From NCBI GenBank assembly GCA_023014485.1, contig JAJOZX010001870.1, positions 578,001-642,000 on the forward strand: a DNA stretch of 64,000 nucleotides. The letters are read 5' to 3'. The notes beneath the pieces were generated by a model. It made no database searches. It was given only the letters and a program-made list of their open reading frames with translations, and was not told the DNA's origin. The translations under genes were made by a program, and so were the position numbers. Numbering within the stretch: the stretch's first letter is position 1; each line of letters starts with the position of its first letter. Shown piece after piece: positions 10,025-23,729 of this stretch. This DNA comes from Bathynomus jamesi. Its lineage: Eukaryota; Arthropoda; Malacostraca; Isopoda; Cirolanidae.

Positions 10025-13000
10025 GTAGCACGAAGTAATTTAGTTAAGAATGCACGGAACACTTTTTTTTTTTTTTTAAACACCAACGAAAACCACTTAT
10101 TCAATTGATAACACTTGACACTCGATAAAACACGCCTGTTCACAAGGAAAGACTGATCACATCTGAGAAAGAGCATATTTCACAAAAGCATCTGAATAAA
10201 GACTAACTTTCAATCGGACTCTGCAGATCAATACAGAGATGAGTATATAAGAGATGCTTTTATAAACGGTTTGAATACTCCTTTCATTAGGCAACGATTG
10301 CTTGAAAACAAAACTCTCAGTTTACATATCGCTTTTGATCAAGCTCGCAGCCTTGAATTGGCTCAGATTCAGTCTGATATTTATATACGTTCTAATGCTC
10401 CTCTAAATTCAGTTAGTTGTGAAACTGAAACAATTACAATAGAAAAACATGAGGCTAAACAAGGTGCTAATGAAATTCTTTGCCAAAAGTCTTCTACTGC
10501 TGCAGCAAGGTCTCGTAAATGTTTCCTTTGTGGGAGTGCATCCGCGAGCTAAATGTCCTGTAAGAGATAATTTTTATAAATGTGATATTAAAGGCCATTT
10601 TGCTAGAGTTTGTCGCTCTAATTCAAAAGCTTCTGCTTCTGTTAATACTTTAGCTTCTCTGTCAGGCTCTATTTCTCTTTCTTTGAAGAGGCAACTCTTA
10701 CTATTTTAGCTAATGGTCTATCTCTGAAGGCGCTAGTGGATACAGATAGTACCGAAAATTTTATTGATATAAATATTGTAAAAGAAAACAAATGGAAGGT
10801 ATATCCTCGTAAAAGTCAAGTGTCAATGGCTAATACTTCTCATGTAACTAAAGTTGATGGATTTTGTTGTGTAGATTTGACTTTCAAGGATCGTACCTAT
10901 AAAAATGTTAAGTTATCACTTCTGCCTAATCTATGTACTATGTTATCCTTGGCCATGATTTTTTGTCTAGACATGAATCAGTTGAGATACTTTTTGGGGA
11001 AGAGAACCTTCCTTAACCCTTTGAGGACCAAGGGACATATTTGTCCCAACAGAAATAATACTATAAATTGTACAATGATGCAACGTTTCTTCAAATACAT
11101 CTACATGTTCATATAGGTATCGTTTAGTTGTCGGAAAATTAACCCAAAAATGGGTCATTTAAGTGACTATAGTTACTAACATATCTAATTGTAAATAACA
11201 ATAAAACTTACACTTTTAATTTCAAAGAAACGTATACCGGTCGTCAAATGGTTAACTGTGTGTAACCTTGCAGCAGCCGAGGTGGAACCTCCGTCTTTAT
11301 TTAATAATTTAAGTCCTGAATGCAAACCCATTGCTGTTAAATCACGCCGATATTGTCAGGCAGATGAGTTTTATTTCGTCCGAAGTAGATCGCCTTCTTA
11401 AGGAAGGCATTATCGAACCTAGTCAAAGTCCTTGGTGGGCACAAGTTTTAGTGGTAGCCAATGAATCTCATAAAAAACGCCTAGTTATCGATTATTCTCA
11501 ACAGTAAATAGATACACGCAGTTGGACGCTTACCCTCTGCCTAATATAAATGAAATGGTGGGCGAAATTGCAAAATATAGTATCTTTAGTACAATAGATT
11601 TTAAGAGCGCCTATCATTTGATCCCTATTAGGGAGGAGTAGGGCCGGATTAAGCCCTAGTTGGCCTGGTAGGCTAATCGTAAAAGTGGCCTGTCATGTCT
11701 AGGCTCACGCTAACATCTGTCTAGACACTCAGGTTTAGTAATTCTACAAAATAACCTATGGTATGTACACTCAGTATTGGCAGCTACAACACTTGTTCAC
11801 AACATAGTATTGTTCAAGAAAAGACAATGAAACGAACAAATTTACTACTGTAGTCTGGTACATGTGAGACAAAACCTTTGGATATACTTTGGTTCAAAAG
11901 ATTATATAAAACATAAAAGGGGAAGGGATTGCCCATTGTGAATAAAAAACGTCCGAAAAGATGTTTCAAACACCTTTTCTTTTTTTGCTGGCATGTGCAA
12001 GATGTGTTCCGAAAAAGTGGCCTGGTACATTCGTGGCCTGGTAGGCTATAGCCTACTTCAGCCTATTGGTTAATCCGGCCCTGAGGAGGAGGATAGGCCA
12101 TACACTGCTTTCGAAGCCTGTGGCCAGCTGTTTCATTTAGATAGAATTCCGTTTGGTGTAAGAAACGGCGTAGCCTGTTTTCAGAGAGTAACCGATGACA
12201 TAATTCGTGAAGAGGGTTTAAAGTATACTTTCATTTATGTGGACGCTATCACTGTATGTGGACACGATCAGAAGGAGCATGATGATAATTTGACAATTTT
12301 CAAATGGTGTAAAAAAGTACAATCTTCATATTAACGAAAATAAGAGTTCTACATCTAAGTCATCTATAGACTTACTAGGTAGGTTATAGAATAAGTAATG
12401 GTTCTTTAATGTCTGATCCTGAGAGGTTAAAACCACTGCTCGAATGCCCCTTCCTAATAATGCTAAAGACATGCGCCGAGTAATGGGTATGTTTGCCCAC
12501 TATCTAAATGGATCGGAAAATTTTCCGAGAAAGTACGACCTTTGGTTGAAAATAAAACATACCCTCTCCCTCTTAACGTAATAATGCTTTCGAAAATCTT
12601 AAAAGTGATATTGCTAATTCTGTTTGTTGTTGCTGTTGATGATAATATTCCTTTTGTAGTAGAGACTGATGCGCCTGATTACGCAATAGCTGCTCAACTT
12701 TGTCAAGCTGGACGTTCAGTCGCCTTTTTCGCCCGTACTCTGTCGCCCTCTGAAAGAAATCATTCCTCTATAGAAAAAGAAGCATACGCCTTGTTGAATC
12801 TATCCGAAAATGGCGGCATTACCTGCATGGTAAACACTTTAAACTAGTAACGGATCAAAGGTCAGTAGCGTTTATGTTTGACACTAAGCATAAAAGAAAA
12901 ATTAAGAACGAGAAAATCATGAGATGGAGAGTGGAGACTTGAATTATCAAGTTTCAGTTATGACACTGTATAGTATATCGGCCCGGAAGAGAAAATATAG

Positions 13001-13454
13001 CTCCAGATACGCTTTCTCGCGCATTTATAGCATCTATTAATAAACATCATTTAGAAGAGTTACACATTGCCTTGTGCCATCCCGGAGTAACTAGAACTAG
13101 AATGTGGCAATTTGTAGAAGCCGGAGCCTCCCATATTCAATTGAAGATGTAAAAAACGTTATTTCAAAATGCACTGTATGCTCCCAGTGTAAACCGAAGT
13201 ATTTAAATAGGAAGCAAGGTTAGTTAATAAAAGCTACACAGCCTTTCGAAAGATTAAATATTGACTTTAAAGGTCCTTTGCCTTCCAATTCCCGTATTCG
13301 TTATCTGCTAACGATAGTAGAAGAATTTTCGAGGCTTCCTTTCGCGTTTCTATGTGCGGACACTTCTGCTGAAACTGTAGTTGATTGTCTTAGTCAACTT
13401 TTTACTATCTTTGGTGCACCCGCGTATGTGCACTCAGAGGTTCCTCCTTTATGT
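10025..13454 (+). repeat. Array unit 3 (3430 bp)
   Basis: piggyBac-type MITE 11017-11251, hAT-type MITE 11639-12083. The homopolymer T tract near its start is longer (10,063-10,077) than in neighbouring units. Private one-base losses occur near 10,687 (protease frame broken), 10,941, 11,502 and 12,444, and an AT pair is lost near 12,790 in RNase H. A G is gained near 11,857 (CTGGTACATG). Confidence 0.93.
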
Positions 13455-16400
13455 GTAGCACGAAGTAATTTAGTTAAGAATGCACGGAACACTTTTTTTT
13501 TTTTTGTAAACACCAACGAAAACCACTTATTCAATTGATAACACTTGACACTCGATAAAACACGCCTGTTCACAAGGAAAGACTGATCACATCTGAGAAA
13601 GAGCATATTTCACAAAAGCATCTGAATAAAGACTAACTTTCAATCGGACTCTGCAGATCAATACAGAGATGAGTATATAAGAGATGCTTTTATAAACGGT
13701 TTGAATACTCCTTTCATTAGGCAACGATTGCTTGAAAACAAAACTCTCAGTTTACATATCGCTTTTGATCAAGCTCGCAGCCTTGAATTGGCTCAGATTC
13801 AGTCTGATATTTATATACGTTCTAATGCTCCTCTAAATTCAGTAGTTGTGAAACTGAAACAATTACAATAGAAAAACATGAGGCTAAACAAGGTGCTAAT
13901 GAAATTCTTTGCCAAAAGTCTTCTACTGCTGCAGCAAGGTCTCGTAATGTTTCCTTTGTGGGAGTGCATCCGCGAGCTAAATGTCCTGTAAGAGATAATT
14001 TTTATAAATGTGATATTAAAGGCCATTTTGCTAGAGTTTGTCGCTCTAATTCAAAAGCTTCTGCTTCTGTTAATACTTTAGCTTCTCTGTCAGGCTCTAT
14101 TTCTCTTTCTTTGAAAGAGGCAACTCTTACTATTTTAGCTAATGGTCTATATCTGAAGGCGCTAGTGGATACAGATAGTACCGAAAATTTTATTGATATA
14201 AATATTGTAAAAGAAAACAAATGGAAGGTATATCCTCGTAAAAGTCAAGTGTCAATGGCTAATACTTCTCATGTAACTAAAGTTGATGGATTTTGTTGTG
14301 TAGATTTGACTTTCAAGGATCGTACCTATAAAAATGTTAAGTTATCACTTCTGCCTAATCTATGTACTAATGTTATCCTTGGCCATGATTTTTTGTCTAG
14401 ACATGAATCAGTTGAGATACTTTTTGGGGGAAGAGAACCTTCCTTAACCCTTTGAGGACCAAGGGACATATTTGTCCCAACAGAAATAATACTATAAATT
14501 GTACAATGATGCAACGTTTCTTCAAATACTCTACATGTTCATATAGGTATCGTTTTAGTTGTCGGAAAATTAACCCAAAAATGGTCATTTAAGTGACTAT
14601 AGTTACTAACATATCTAATTGTAAATAACAATAAAACTTACACTTTTAATTTCAAAGAAACGTATACGGTCGTCAAATGGTTAACTGTGTGTAACCTTGC
14701 AGCAGCCGAGGTGGAACCTCCGTCTTTATTTAATAATTTAAGTCCTGAATGCAAACCCATTGCTGTTAAATCACGCCGATATTGTCAGGCAGGATGAGTT
14801 TTATTTCGTCCGAAGTAGATCGCCTTCTTAAGGAAGGCATTATCGAACCTAGTCAAAGTCCTTGGTGGGCACAAGTTTTAGTGGTAGCCAATGAATCTCA
14901 TAAAAAACGCCTAGTTATCGATTATTCTCAACAGTAAATAGATACACGCAGTTGGACGCTTACCCTCGCCTAATATAAATGAAATGGTGGGCGAAATTGC
15001 AAAATATAGTATCTTTAGTACAATAGATTTTAAGAGGCGCCTATCATTTGATCCCTATTAGGAGGAGTAGGGCCGGATTAAGCCCTAGTTGGCCTGGTAG
15101 GCTAATCGTAAAAGTGGCCTGTCATGTCTAGGCTCACGCTAACATCTGTCTAGACACTCAGGTTTAGTAATTCTACAAAATAACCTATGGTATGTACACT
15201 CAGTATTGGCAGCTACAACACTTGTTCACAACATAGTATTGTTCAAGAAAAGACAATGAAACGAACAAATTTACTACTGTAGTCTGTACATGTGAGACAA
15301 AACCTTTGGATATACTTTGGTTCAAAAGATTATATAAAACATAAAAGGGGAAGGGATTGCCCATTGTGAATAAAAAACGTCCGAAAAGATGTTTCAAACA
15401 CCTTTTCTTTTTTGCTGGCATGTGCAAGATGTGTTCCGAAAAAGTGGCCTGGTACATTCGTGGCCTGGTAGGCTATAGCCTACTTCAGCCTATGGTTAAT
15501 CCGGCCCTGAGGAGGAGGATAGGCCATACCTGCTTTCGAAGCCTGTGGCCAGCTGTTTCATTTAGATAGAATTCCGTTTGGTGTAAGAAACGGCGTAGCC
15601 TGTTTTCAGAGAGTAACGATGACATAATTCGTGAAGAGGGTTTAAAGTATACTTTCATTTATTGGACGCTATCACTGTATGTGGACACGATCAGAAGGAG
15701 CATGATGATAATTTGACAATTTTCAAATGGTGTAAAAAAGTACAATCTTCATATTAACGAAAAAATAAGAGTTCTACATCTAAGTCATCTATAGACTTAC
15801 TAGGTAGGTTATAGAATAAGTAATGGTTCTTTAATGTCTGATCCTGAGAGGTTAAAACCACTGCTCGAAATGCCCCTTCCTAATAATGCTAAAGACATGC
15901 GCCGAGTAATGGGTATGTTTGCCCACTATCTAAATGGATCGGAAAATTTTCCGAGAAAGTACGACCTTTGGTTGAAAATAAAACATACCCTCTCCCTCTT
16001 AACGTAATAATGCTTTCGAAAATCTTAAAAAGTGATATTGCTAATTCTGTTGTTGTGTGCTGTTGATGATAATATTCCTTTTGTAGTAGAGACTGATGCG
16101 CCTGATTACGCAATAGCTGCTCAACTTTGTCAAGCTGGACGTTCAGTCGCCTTTTTCGCCCGTACTCTGTCGCCCTCTGAAAGAAATCATTCCTCTATAG
16201 AAAAGAAGCATACGCCATTGTTGAATCTATCCGAAAATGGCGGCATTACCTGCATGGTAAACACTTTAAACTAGTAACGGATCAAAGGTCAGTAGCGTTT
16301 ATGTTTGACACTAAGCATAAAAGAAAAATTAAGAACGAGAAAATCATGAGATGGAGAGTGGAGACTTGAATATCAAGTTTCAGTTATGACACTGTATAGT

Positions 16401-16878
16401 ATATCGGCCCGGAAGAGAAAATATAGCTCCAGATACGCTTTCTCGCGCATTTATAGCATCTATTAATAAACATCATTTAGAAGAGTACACATTGCCTGTG
16501 CCATCCCCGGAGTAACTAGAACTAGAATGTGGCAATTTGTTAGAAGCCGGAGCCTCCCATATTCAATTGAAGATGTAAAAAAACGTTATTTCAAAATGCA
16601 CTGTATGCTCCCAGTGTAAACCGAAGTATTTAAATAGGAAGCAAGGTTAGTTAATAAAAGCTACACGCCTTTCGAAAGATTAAATATTGACTTTAAAGGT
16701 CCTTTGCCTTCCAATTCCCGTTTTCGTTATCTGCTAACGATAGTAGAAGAATTTCGAGGCTTCCTTTCGCGTTTCTATGTGCGGACACTTCTGCTGAAAC
16801 TGTAGTTGATGTCTTAGTCAACTTTTTACTATCTTTGGTGCACCCGCGTATGTGCACTCAGAGGTTCCTCCTTTATGT
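13455..16878 (+). repeat. Array unit 4 (3424 bp), indel-rich
   Basis: piggyBac-type MITE 14448-14680, hAT-type MITE 15068-15509. It carries many private one-base indels outside homopolymers, for example near 13,843, 13,946, 14,530, 14,793, 15,035, 15,492, 15,528 and 15,662, so most frames are shorter than in units 1, 2 and 9. A C-to-A change near 14,150 puts Tyr before LKALVD in the protease. Confidence 0.92.
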
Positions 16879-19800
16879 GTAGCACGAAGTAATTTAGTTA
16901 AGAATGCACGGAACACTTTTTTTTTTTTTTTGTAAACACCAACGAAAACCACTTATTCAATTGATAACACTTGACACTCGATAAAACACGCCTGTTCACA
17001 AGGAAAGACTGATCACATCTGAGAAACAGCATATTTCACAAAAGCATCTGAATAAAGGACTAACTTTCAATCGGACTCTGCAGATCAATACAGAGATGAG
17101 TATATAAGAGATGCTTTTATAAACGGTTTGAATACTCCTTTCATAGGCAACGATTGCTTGAAAACAAAAACTCTCAGTTTACATATCGCTTTTGATCAAG
17201 CTCGCAGCAGCCTTGAATTGGCTCAGATTCAGTCTGATATTTATATACGTTCTAATGCTCCTCTAAATTCAGTTAGTTGTGAAACTGAAACAATTACAAT
17301 AGAAAAACATGAGGCTAAACAAGGTGCTAATGAAATTCTTTGCCAAAAGTCTTCTACTGCTGCAGCAAGGTCTCGTAAATGTTTCCTTGTGGGAGTGCAT
17401 CCGCGAGCTAAATGTCTGTAAGAGATAATTTTTATAAATGTGATATTAAAGGCCATTTTGCTAGAGTTTGTCGCTCTAATTCAAAAGCTTCTGCTTCTGT
17501 TAATACTTTAGCTTCTCTGTCAGGCTCTATTTCTCTTTCTTTGAAAGAGGCAACTCTTACTATTTTAGCTAATGGTCTATCTCTGAAGGCGCTAGTGGAT
17601 ACAGATAGTACCGAAAATTTTATTGATATAAATATTGTAAAAGAAAAACAAATGGAAGGTATATCCTCGTAAAAGTCAAGTGTCATGGCTAATACTTCTC
17701 ATGTAACTAAAGTTGATGGATTTGTTGTGTAGATTTGACTTTCAAGGATCGTACCTATAAAAATGTTAAGTTATCACTTCTGCCTAATCTATGTACTAAT
17801 GTTTCCTTGGCCATGATTTTTTGTCTAGACATGAATCAGTTGAGATACTTTTTGGGGAAGAGAACCTTCCTTAACCCTTTGAGGACAAGGGACATATTTG
17901 TCCCAACAGAAATAATACTATAAATTGTACAATGATGCACGTTTCTTCAAATACATCTACATGTTCATATAGGTATCGTTTAGTTGTCGGAAAATTAACC
18001 AAAAAGGGTCATTTAAGTGACTATAGTTACTAACATATCTAATTGTAAATAACAATAAAACTTACACTTTTAATTTCAAAGAACGTATACCGGTCGTCAA
18101 ATGGTTAACTGTGTGTAACCTTGCAGCAGCCGAGGTGGAACCTCCGTCCTTTATTTAATAATTTAAGTCCTGAATGCAAACCCATTGCTGTTAAATCACG
18201 CCGATATTGTCAGGCAGATGAGTTTTATTTCGTCCGAAGTAGATCGCTTCTTAAGGAAGGCATTATCGAACCTAGTCAAAGTCCTTGGTGGGCACAAGTT
18301 TTAGTGGTAGCCATGATCTCATAAAAAACGCCTAGTTATCGATTATTCTCAAACAGTAAATAGATACACGCAGTTGGAACGCTTACCCTCTGCCTAATAT
18401 AAATGAAATGGTGGGCGAAATTGCAAAATATAGTATCTTTAGTACAATAGATTTTAAGAGCGCCTATCATTTGATCCCTATTAGGGAGGAGTAGGGCCGG
18501 ATTAAGCCCTAGTTGGCCTGGTAGGCTAATCGTAAAAGTGGCCTGTCATGTCTAGGCTCACGCTAACATCTGTCTAGACACTCAGGTTTAGTAATTTCTA
18601 CAAAATAACCTATGGTATGTACACTCGTATTGGCAGCTACAACACTTGTTCACAACATAGTATGTTCAAGAAAAGACAATGAAACGAACAAATTTACTAC
18701 TGTAGTCTGTACTGTACATGTGAGACAAAACCTTTGGATATACTTTGGTTCAAAAGATTATATAAAACATAAAAGGGGAAGGGATTGCCCATTGTGAATA
18801 AAAAACGTCCGAAAAGATGTTTCAAACACCTTTTCTTTTTTTGCTGGCATGTGCAAGATGTGTTCCGAAAAGTGGCCTGGTACATTCGTGGCCTGGTAGG
18901 CTATAGCCTACTTCAGGCCTATTGGTTAATCCGGCCCTGAGGAGGAGGATAGGCCATACACTGCTTTCGAAGCCTGTGGCCAGCTGTTTCATTTAGATAG
19001 AATTCCGTTTGGTGTAAGAAACGGCGTAGCCTGTTTTCAGAGAGTAACCGATGACATAATTCGTGAAGAGGGTTTAAAGTATACTTTCATTTATGTGGAC
19101 GCTATCCACTGTATGTGGACACGATCAGAAGGCATGATGATAATTTGACAATTTTCAAATGGTAAAAAAGTACAATCTTCATATTAACGAAATAAGAGTT
19201 CTACATCTAAGTCATCTATAGTTACTAGTAGGTTATAGAATAAGTAATGGGTTCTTTAATGTCTGATCCTGAGAGGTTAAAACCACTGCTCGAAATGCCC
19301 CTTCCTAATAATGCTAAAGAATGCGCCGAGTAAATGGGTATGTTTGCCCACTATCTAAATGGATCGGAAAATTTTCCGAGAAAGTACGACCTTTGGTTGA
19401 AAATAAAACATACCCTCTCCCTCTTAACGTAATAAGCTTTCGAAAATCTTAAAAGTGATATTGCTAATTCTGTTGTTGTTGCTGTTGATGATAATATTCC
19501 TTTTGTAGTAGAGACTGATGCGCCTGATTACGCAATAGCTGCTCACTTTGTCAAGCTGGACGTTCAGTCCTTTTTCGCCCGTACTCTGTCGCCCTCTGAA
19601 AGAAAATCATTCCTCTATAGAAAAAGAAGCAGACGCCATTGTTGAATCTATCCGAAAATGGCGGCATTACCTGCATGGTAAACAACTTTAAACTAGTAAC
19701 GGATCAAAGGTCAGTAGCGTTTAGTTTGACACTAAGCATAAAAGAAAAAATTAAGAACGAGAAAATCATGAGATGGAGAGTGGAGACTTGAATTATCAAG

Positions 19801-20302
19801 TTTCAGTTATGACACTGTATAGTATATCGGCCCGGAAGAGAAAATATAGCTCCAGATACGCTTTCGCGCGCATTTATAGCATCTATTAATAAACATCATT
19901 TAGAAGAGTTACACATTGCCTTGTGCCATCCCGGAGTAACTAGAACTAGAATGTGGCAATTTGTTAGAAGCCGGAGCCTCCCATATTCAATTGAAGATGT
20001 AAAAAACGTTATTTCAAATGCACTGTATGCTCCCAGTGTAAACCGAAGTATTTAAAATAGGAAGCAAGGTTAGTTAATAAAAGCTACACAGCCTTTCGAA
20101 GATTAAATATTGACTTTAAAGGTCCTTTGCCTTCCAATTCCCGTATTCGTTATCTGCTAACGATAGTAGAAGAATTTTCGAGGCTTCCTTTCGCGTTTCT
20201 ATGTGCGGACACTTCTGCTGAAACTGTAGTTGATTGTCTTAGTCAACTTTTACTATCTTTGGTGCACCCGCGTATGTGCACTCAGAGGTTCCTCCTTTAT
20301 GT
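16879..20302 (+). repeat. Array unit 5 (3424 bp), indel-rich
   Basis: piggyBac-type MITE 17875-18104 (shortened by several lost bases), hAT-type MITE 18492-18939. It is the first unit with an extra TGTAC in the hAT-type MITE (CTGTACTGTACATG near 18,706), a variant shared with units 6-8. A 3-bp gain near 17,208 adds a Ser to gag. Numerous private one-base indels are scattered throughout, as in unit 4. Confidence 0.92.
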
Positions 20303-23300
20303 GTAGCACGAAGTAATTTAGTTAAGAATGCACGGAACACTTTTTTTTTTTTTTAAACACCACGAAAACCACTTTTCAATTGATAACACTTGACACTCGA
20401 TAAAACACCCTGTTCACAAGGAAAGACTGATCACATCTGAGAAAAGAGCATATTTCACAAAAGCATCTGAATAAAGACTAACTTTCAATCGGACTCTGCA
20501 GATCAATACAGAGATGAGTATATAAGAGATGCTTTTATAAACGGTTTGAATACTCCTTTCATTAGGCAACGATTGCTTGAAAACAAAACTCTCAGTTTAC
20601 ATATCGCTTTGATCAAGCTCGCAGCCTTGAATTGGCTCAGATTCAGTCTGATATTTATATACGTTCTAATGCTCCTCTAAATTCATTAGTTGTGAAACTG
20701 AAACAATTCATAGAAAAACATGAGGCTAAACAAGGTGCTAATGAAATTCTTTGCCAAAAGTCTTCTACTGCTGCAGCAAGGTCTCGTAAATGTTTCCTTT
20801 GTGGGAGTGCATCCGCGAGCTAAATGTCCTGTAAGAGATAATTTTTATAAATGTGATATTAAAGCCATTTTGCTAGAGTTTGTCGCTCTAATTCAAAAGC
20901 TTCTGCTTCTGTTAATACTTTAGCTTCTCTGTCAGGCTCTATTTCTCTTTCTTTGAAAGAGGCAACTCTTACTATTTTAGCTAATGGTCTATCTCTGAAG
21001 GCGCTAGTGGATACAGATAGTACCGAAAATTTTATTGATATAAATATTAAAAGAAAACAAATGGAAGGTATATCCTCGTAAAAGTCAAGTGTCAATGGCT
21101 AATACTTCTCATGTAACTAAAGTTGATGGATTTTGTTGTGTAGATTTGACTTTCAAGGATCGTACCTATAAAAATGTTAAGTTATCACTTCTGCCTAATC
21201 TATGTACTAATGTTATCCTTGGCCATGATTTTTTGTCTAGACATGAATCAGTTGAGATACTTTTTGGGGGAAGAGAACCTTCCTTAACCCTTTGAGGACC
21301 AAGGGACATATTTGTCCCAACAGAAATAATACTATAAATTGTACAATGATGCAACGTTTCTTCAAATACATCTACATGTTCATATAGGTATCGTTTAGTT
21401 GTCGGAAAATTAACCCAAAAATGGGTCATTTAAGTGACTATAGTTACTAACATATCTAATTGTAAATAACAATAAAACTTACACTTTTAATTTCAAAGAA
21501 ACGTATACCGGTCGTCAAATGGTTAACTGTGTGTAACCTTGCAGCAGCCGAGGTGGAACCTCCGTCTTTATTTAATAATTTAAGTCCTGAATGCAAACCC
21601 ATTGCTGTTAAATCACGCCGATATTGTCAGGCAGATGAGTTTTATTTCGTCCGAAGTAGATCGCCTTCTTAAGGAAGGCATTATCGAACCTAGTCAAAGT
21701 CCTTGGTGGGCACAAGTTTTAGTGGTAGCCAATGAATCTCATAAAAAACGCCTAGTTATCGATTATTCTCAAACAGTAAATAGATACACGCAGTTGGACG
21801 CTTACCCTCTGCCTAATATAAATGAAATGGTGGGCGAAATTGCAAAATATAGTATCTTTAGTACAATAGATTTAAGAGCGCCTATCATTTGATCCCTATT
21901 AGGGAGGAGTAGGGCCGGATTAAGCCCTAGTTGGCCTGGTAGGCTAATCGTAAAAGTGGCCTGTCATGTCTAGGCTCACGCTAACATCTGTCTAGACACT
22001 CAGGTTTAGTAATTCTACAAAATAACCTATGGTATGTACACTCAGTATTGGCAGCTACAACACTTGTTCACAACATAGTATTGTTCAAGAAAAGACAATG
22101 AAACGAACAAATTTACTACTGTAGTCTGTACTGTACATGTGAGACAAAACCTTTGGATATACTTTGGTTCAAAAGATTATATAAAACATAAAAGGGGAAG
22201 GGATTGCCCATTGTGAATAAAAAACGTCCGAAAAGATGTTTCAAACACCTTTCTTTTTTTGCTGGCATGTGCAAGATGTGTTCCGAAAAAGTGGCCTGGT
22301 ACATTCGTGGCCTGGTAGGCTATAGCCTACTTCAGCCTATTGGTTAATCCGGCCCTGAGGAGGAGGATAGGCCATACACTGCTTTCGAAGCCTGTGGCCA
22401 GCTGTTTCATTTAGATAGAATTCCGTTTGGTGTAAGAAACGGCGTAGCCTGTTTTCAGAGAGTAACCGATGACATAATTCGTGAAGAGGGTTTAAAGTAT
22501 ACTTTCATTTATGTGGACGCTATCACTGTATGTGGACACGATCAGAAGGAGCATGATGATAATTTGACAATTTTCAAATGGTGTAAAAAAGTACAATCTT
22601 CATATTAACGAAAATAGAGTTCTACATCTAAGTCATCTATAGACTTACTAGGTAGGTTATAGAATAAGTAATGGTTCTTTAATGTCTGATCCTGAGAGGT
22701 TAAAACCACTGCTCGAAATGCCCCTTCCTAATAATGCTAAAGACATGCGCCGAGTAATGGGTATGTTTGCCCACTATCTAAATGGATCGGAAAATTTTCC
22801 GAGAAAGTACGACCTTTGGTTGAAAATAAAACATACCCTCTCCCTCTTAACGTAATAATGCTTTCGAAAATCTTAAAAGTGATATTGCTAATTCTGTTGT
22901 TGTTGCTGTTGATGATAATATTCCTTTTGTAGTAGAACTGATGCGCCTGATTACGCAATAGCTGCTCAACTTTGTCAAGCTGGACGTTCAGTCGCCTTTT
23001 TTCGCCCGTACTCTGTCGCCCTCTGAAAGAAATCATTCCTCTATAGAAAAAGAAGCATACGCCATTGTTGAATCTATCCGAAAATGGCGGCATTACCTGC
23101 ATGGTAAACACTTTAAACTAGTAACGGATCAAAGGTCAGTAGCGTTTATGTTTGACACTAAGCATAAAAGAAAAATTAAGAACGAGAAAATCATGAGATG
23201 GAGAGTGGAGACTTGAATTATCAAGTTTCAGTTATGACACTGTATAGTATATCGGCCCGGAAGAGAAAATATAGCTCCAGATACGCTTTCTCGCGCATTT

Positions 23301-23729
23301 ATAGCATCTATTAATAAACATCATTTAGAAGAGTTACACATTGCCTTGTGCCATCCCGGAGTAACTAGAACTAGAATGTGGCAATTTGTTAGAAGCCGGA
23401 GCCTCCCATATTCAATTGAAGATGTAAAAAACGTTATTTCAAAATGCACTGTATGCTCCCAGTGTAAACCGAAGTATTTAAATAGGAAGCAAGGTTAGTT
23501 AATAAAAGCTACACAGCCTTTCGAAAGATTAAATATTGACTTTAAAGGTCCTTTGCCTTCCAATTCCCGTATTCGTTATCTGCTAACGATAGTAGAAGAA
23601 TTTTCGAGGCTTCCTTTCGCGTTTCTATGTGCGGACACTTCTGCTGAAACTGTAGTTGATTGTCTTAGTCAACTTTTTACTATCTTTGGTGCACCCGCGT
23701 ATGTGCACTCAGAGGTTCCTCCTTTATGT
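20303..23729 (+). repeat. Array unit 6 (3427 bp)
   Basis: piggyBac-type MITE 21288-21522, hAT-type MITE 21910-22357 with the extra TGTAC near 22,128. Private indels are concentrated in its first ~800 bp (e.g. near 20,363, 20,409, 20,686, 20,863, 21,048) and are few afterwards. It lacks a GA pair near 22,934 (AGTAGAACTG), a deletion also seen in unit 9. Confidence 0.92.
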
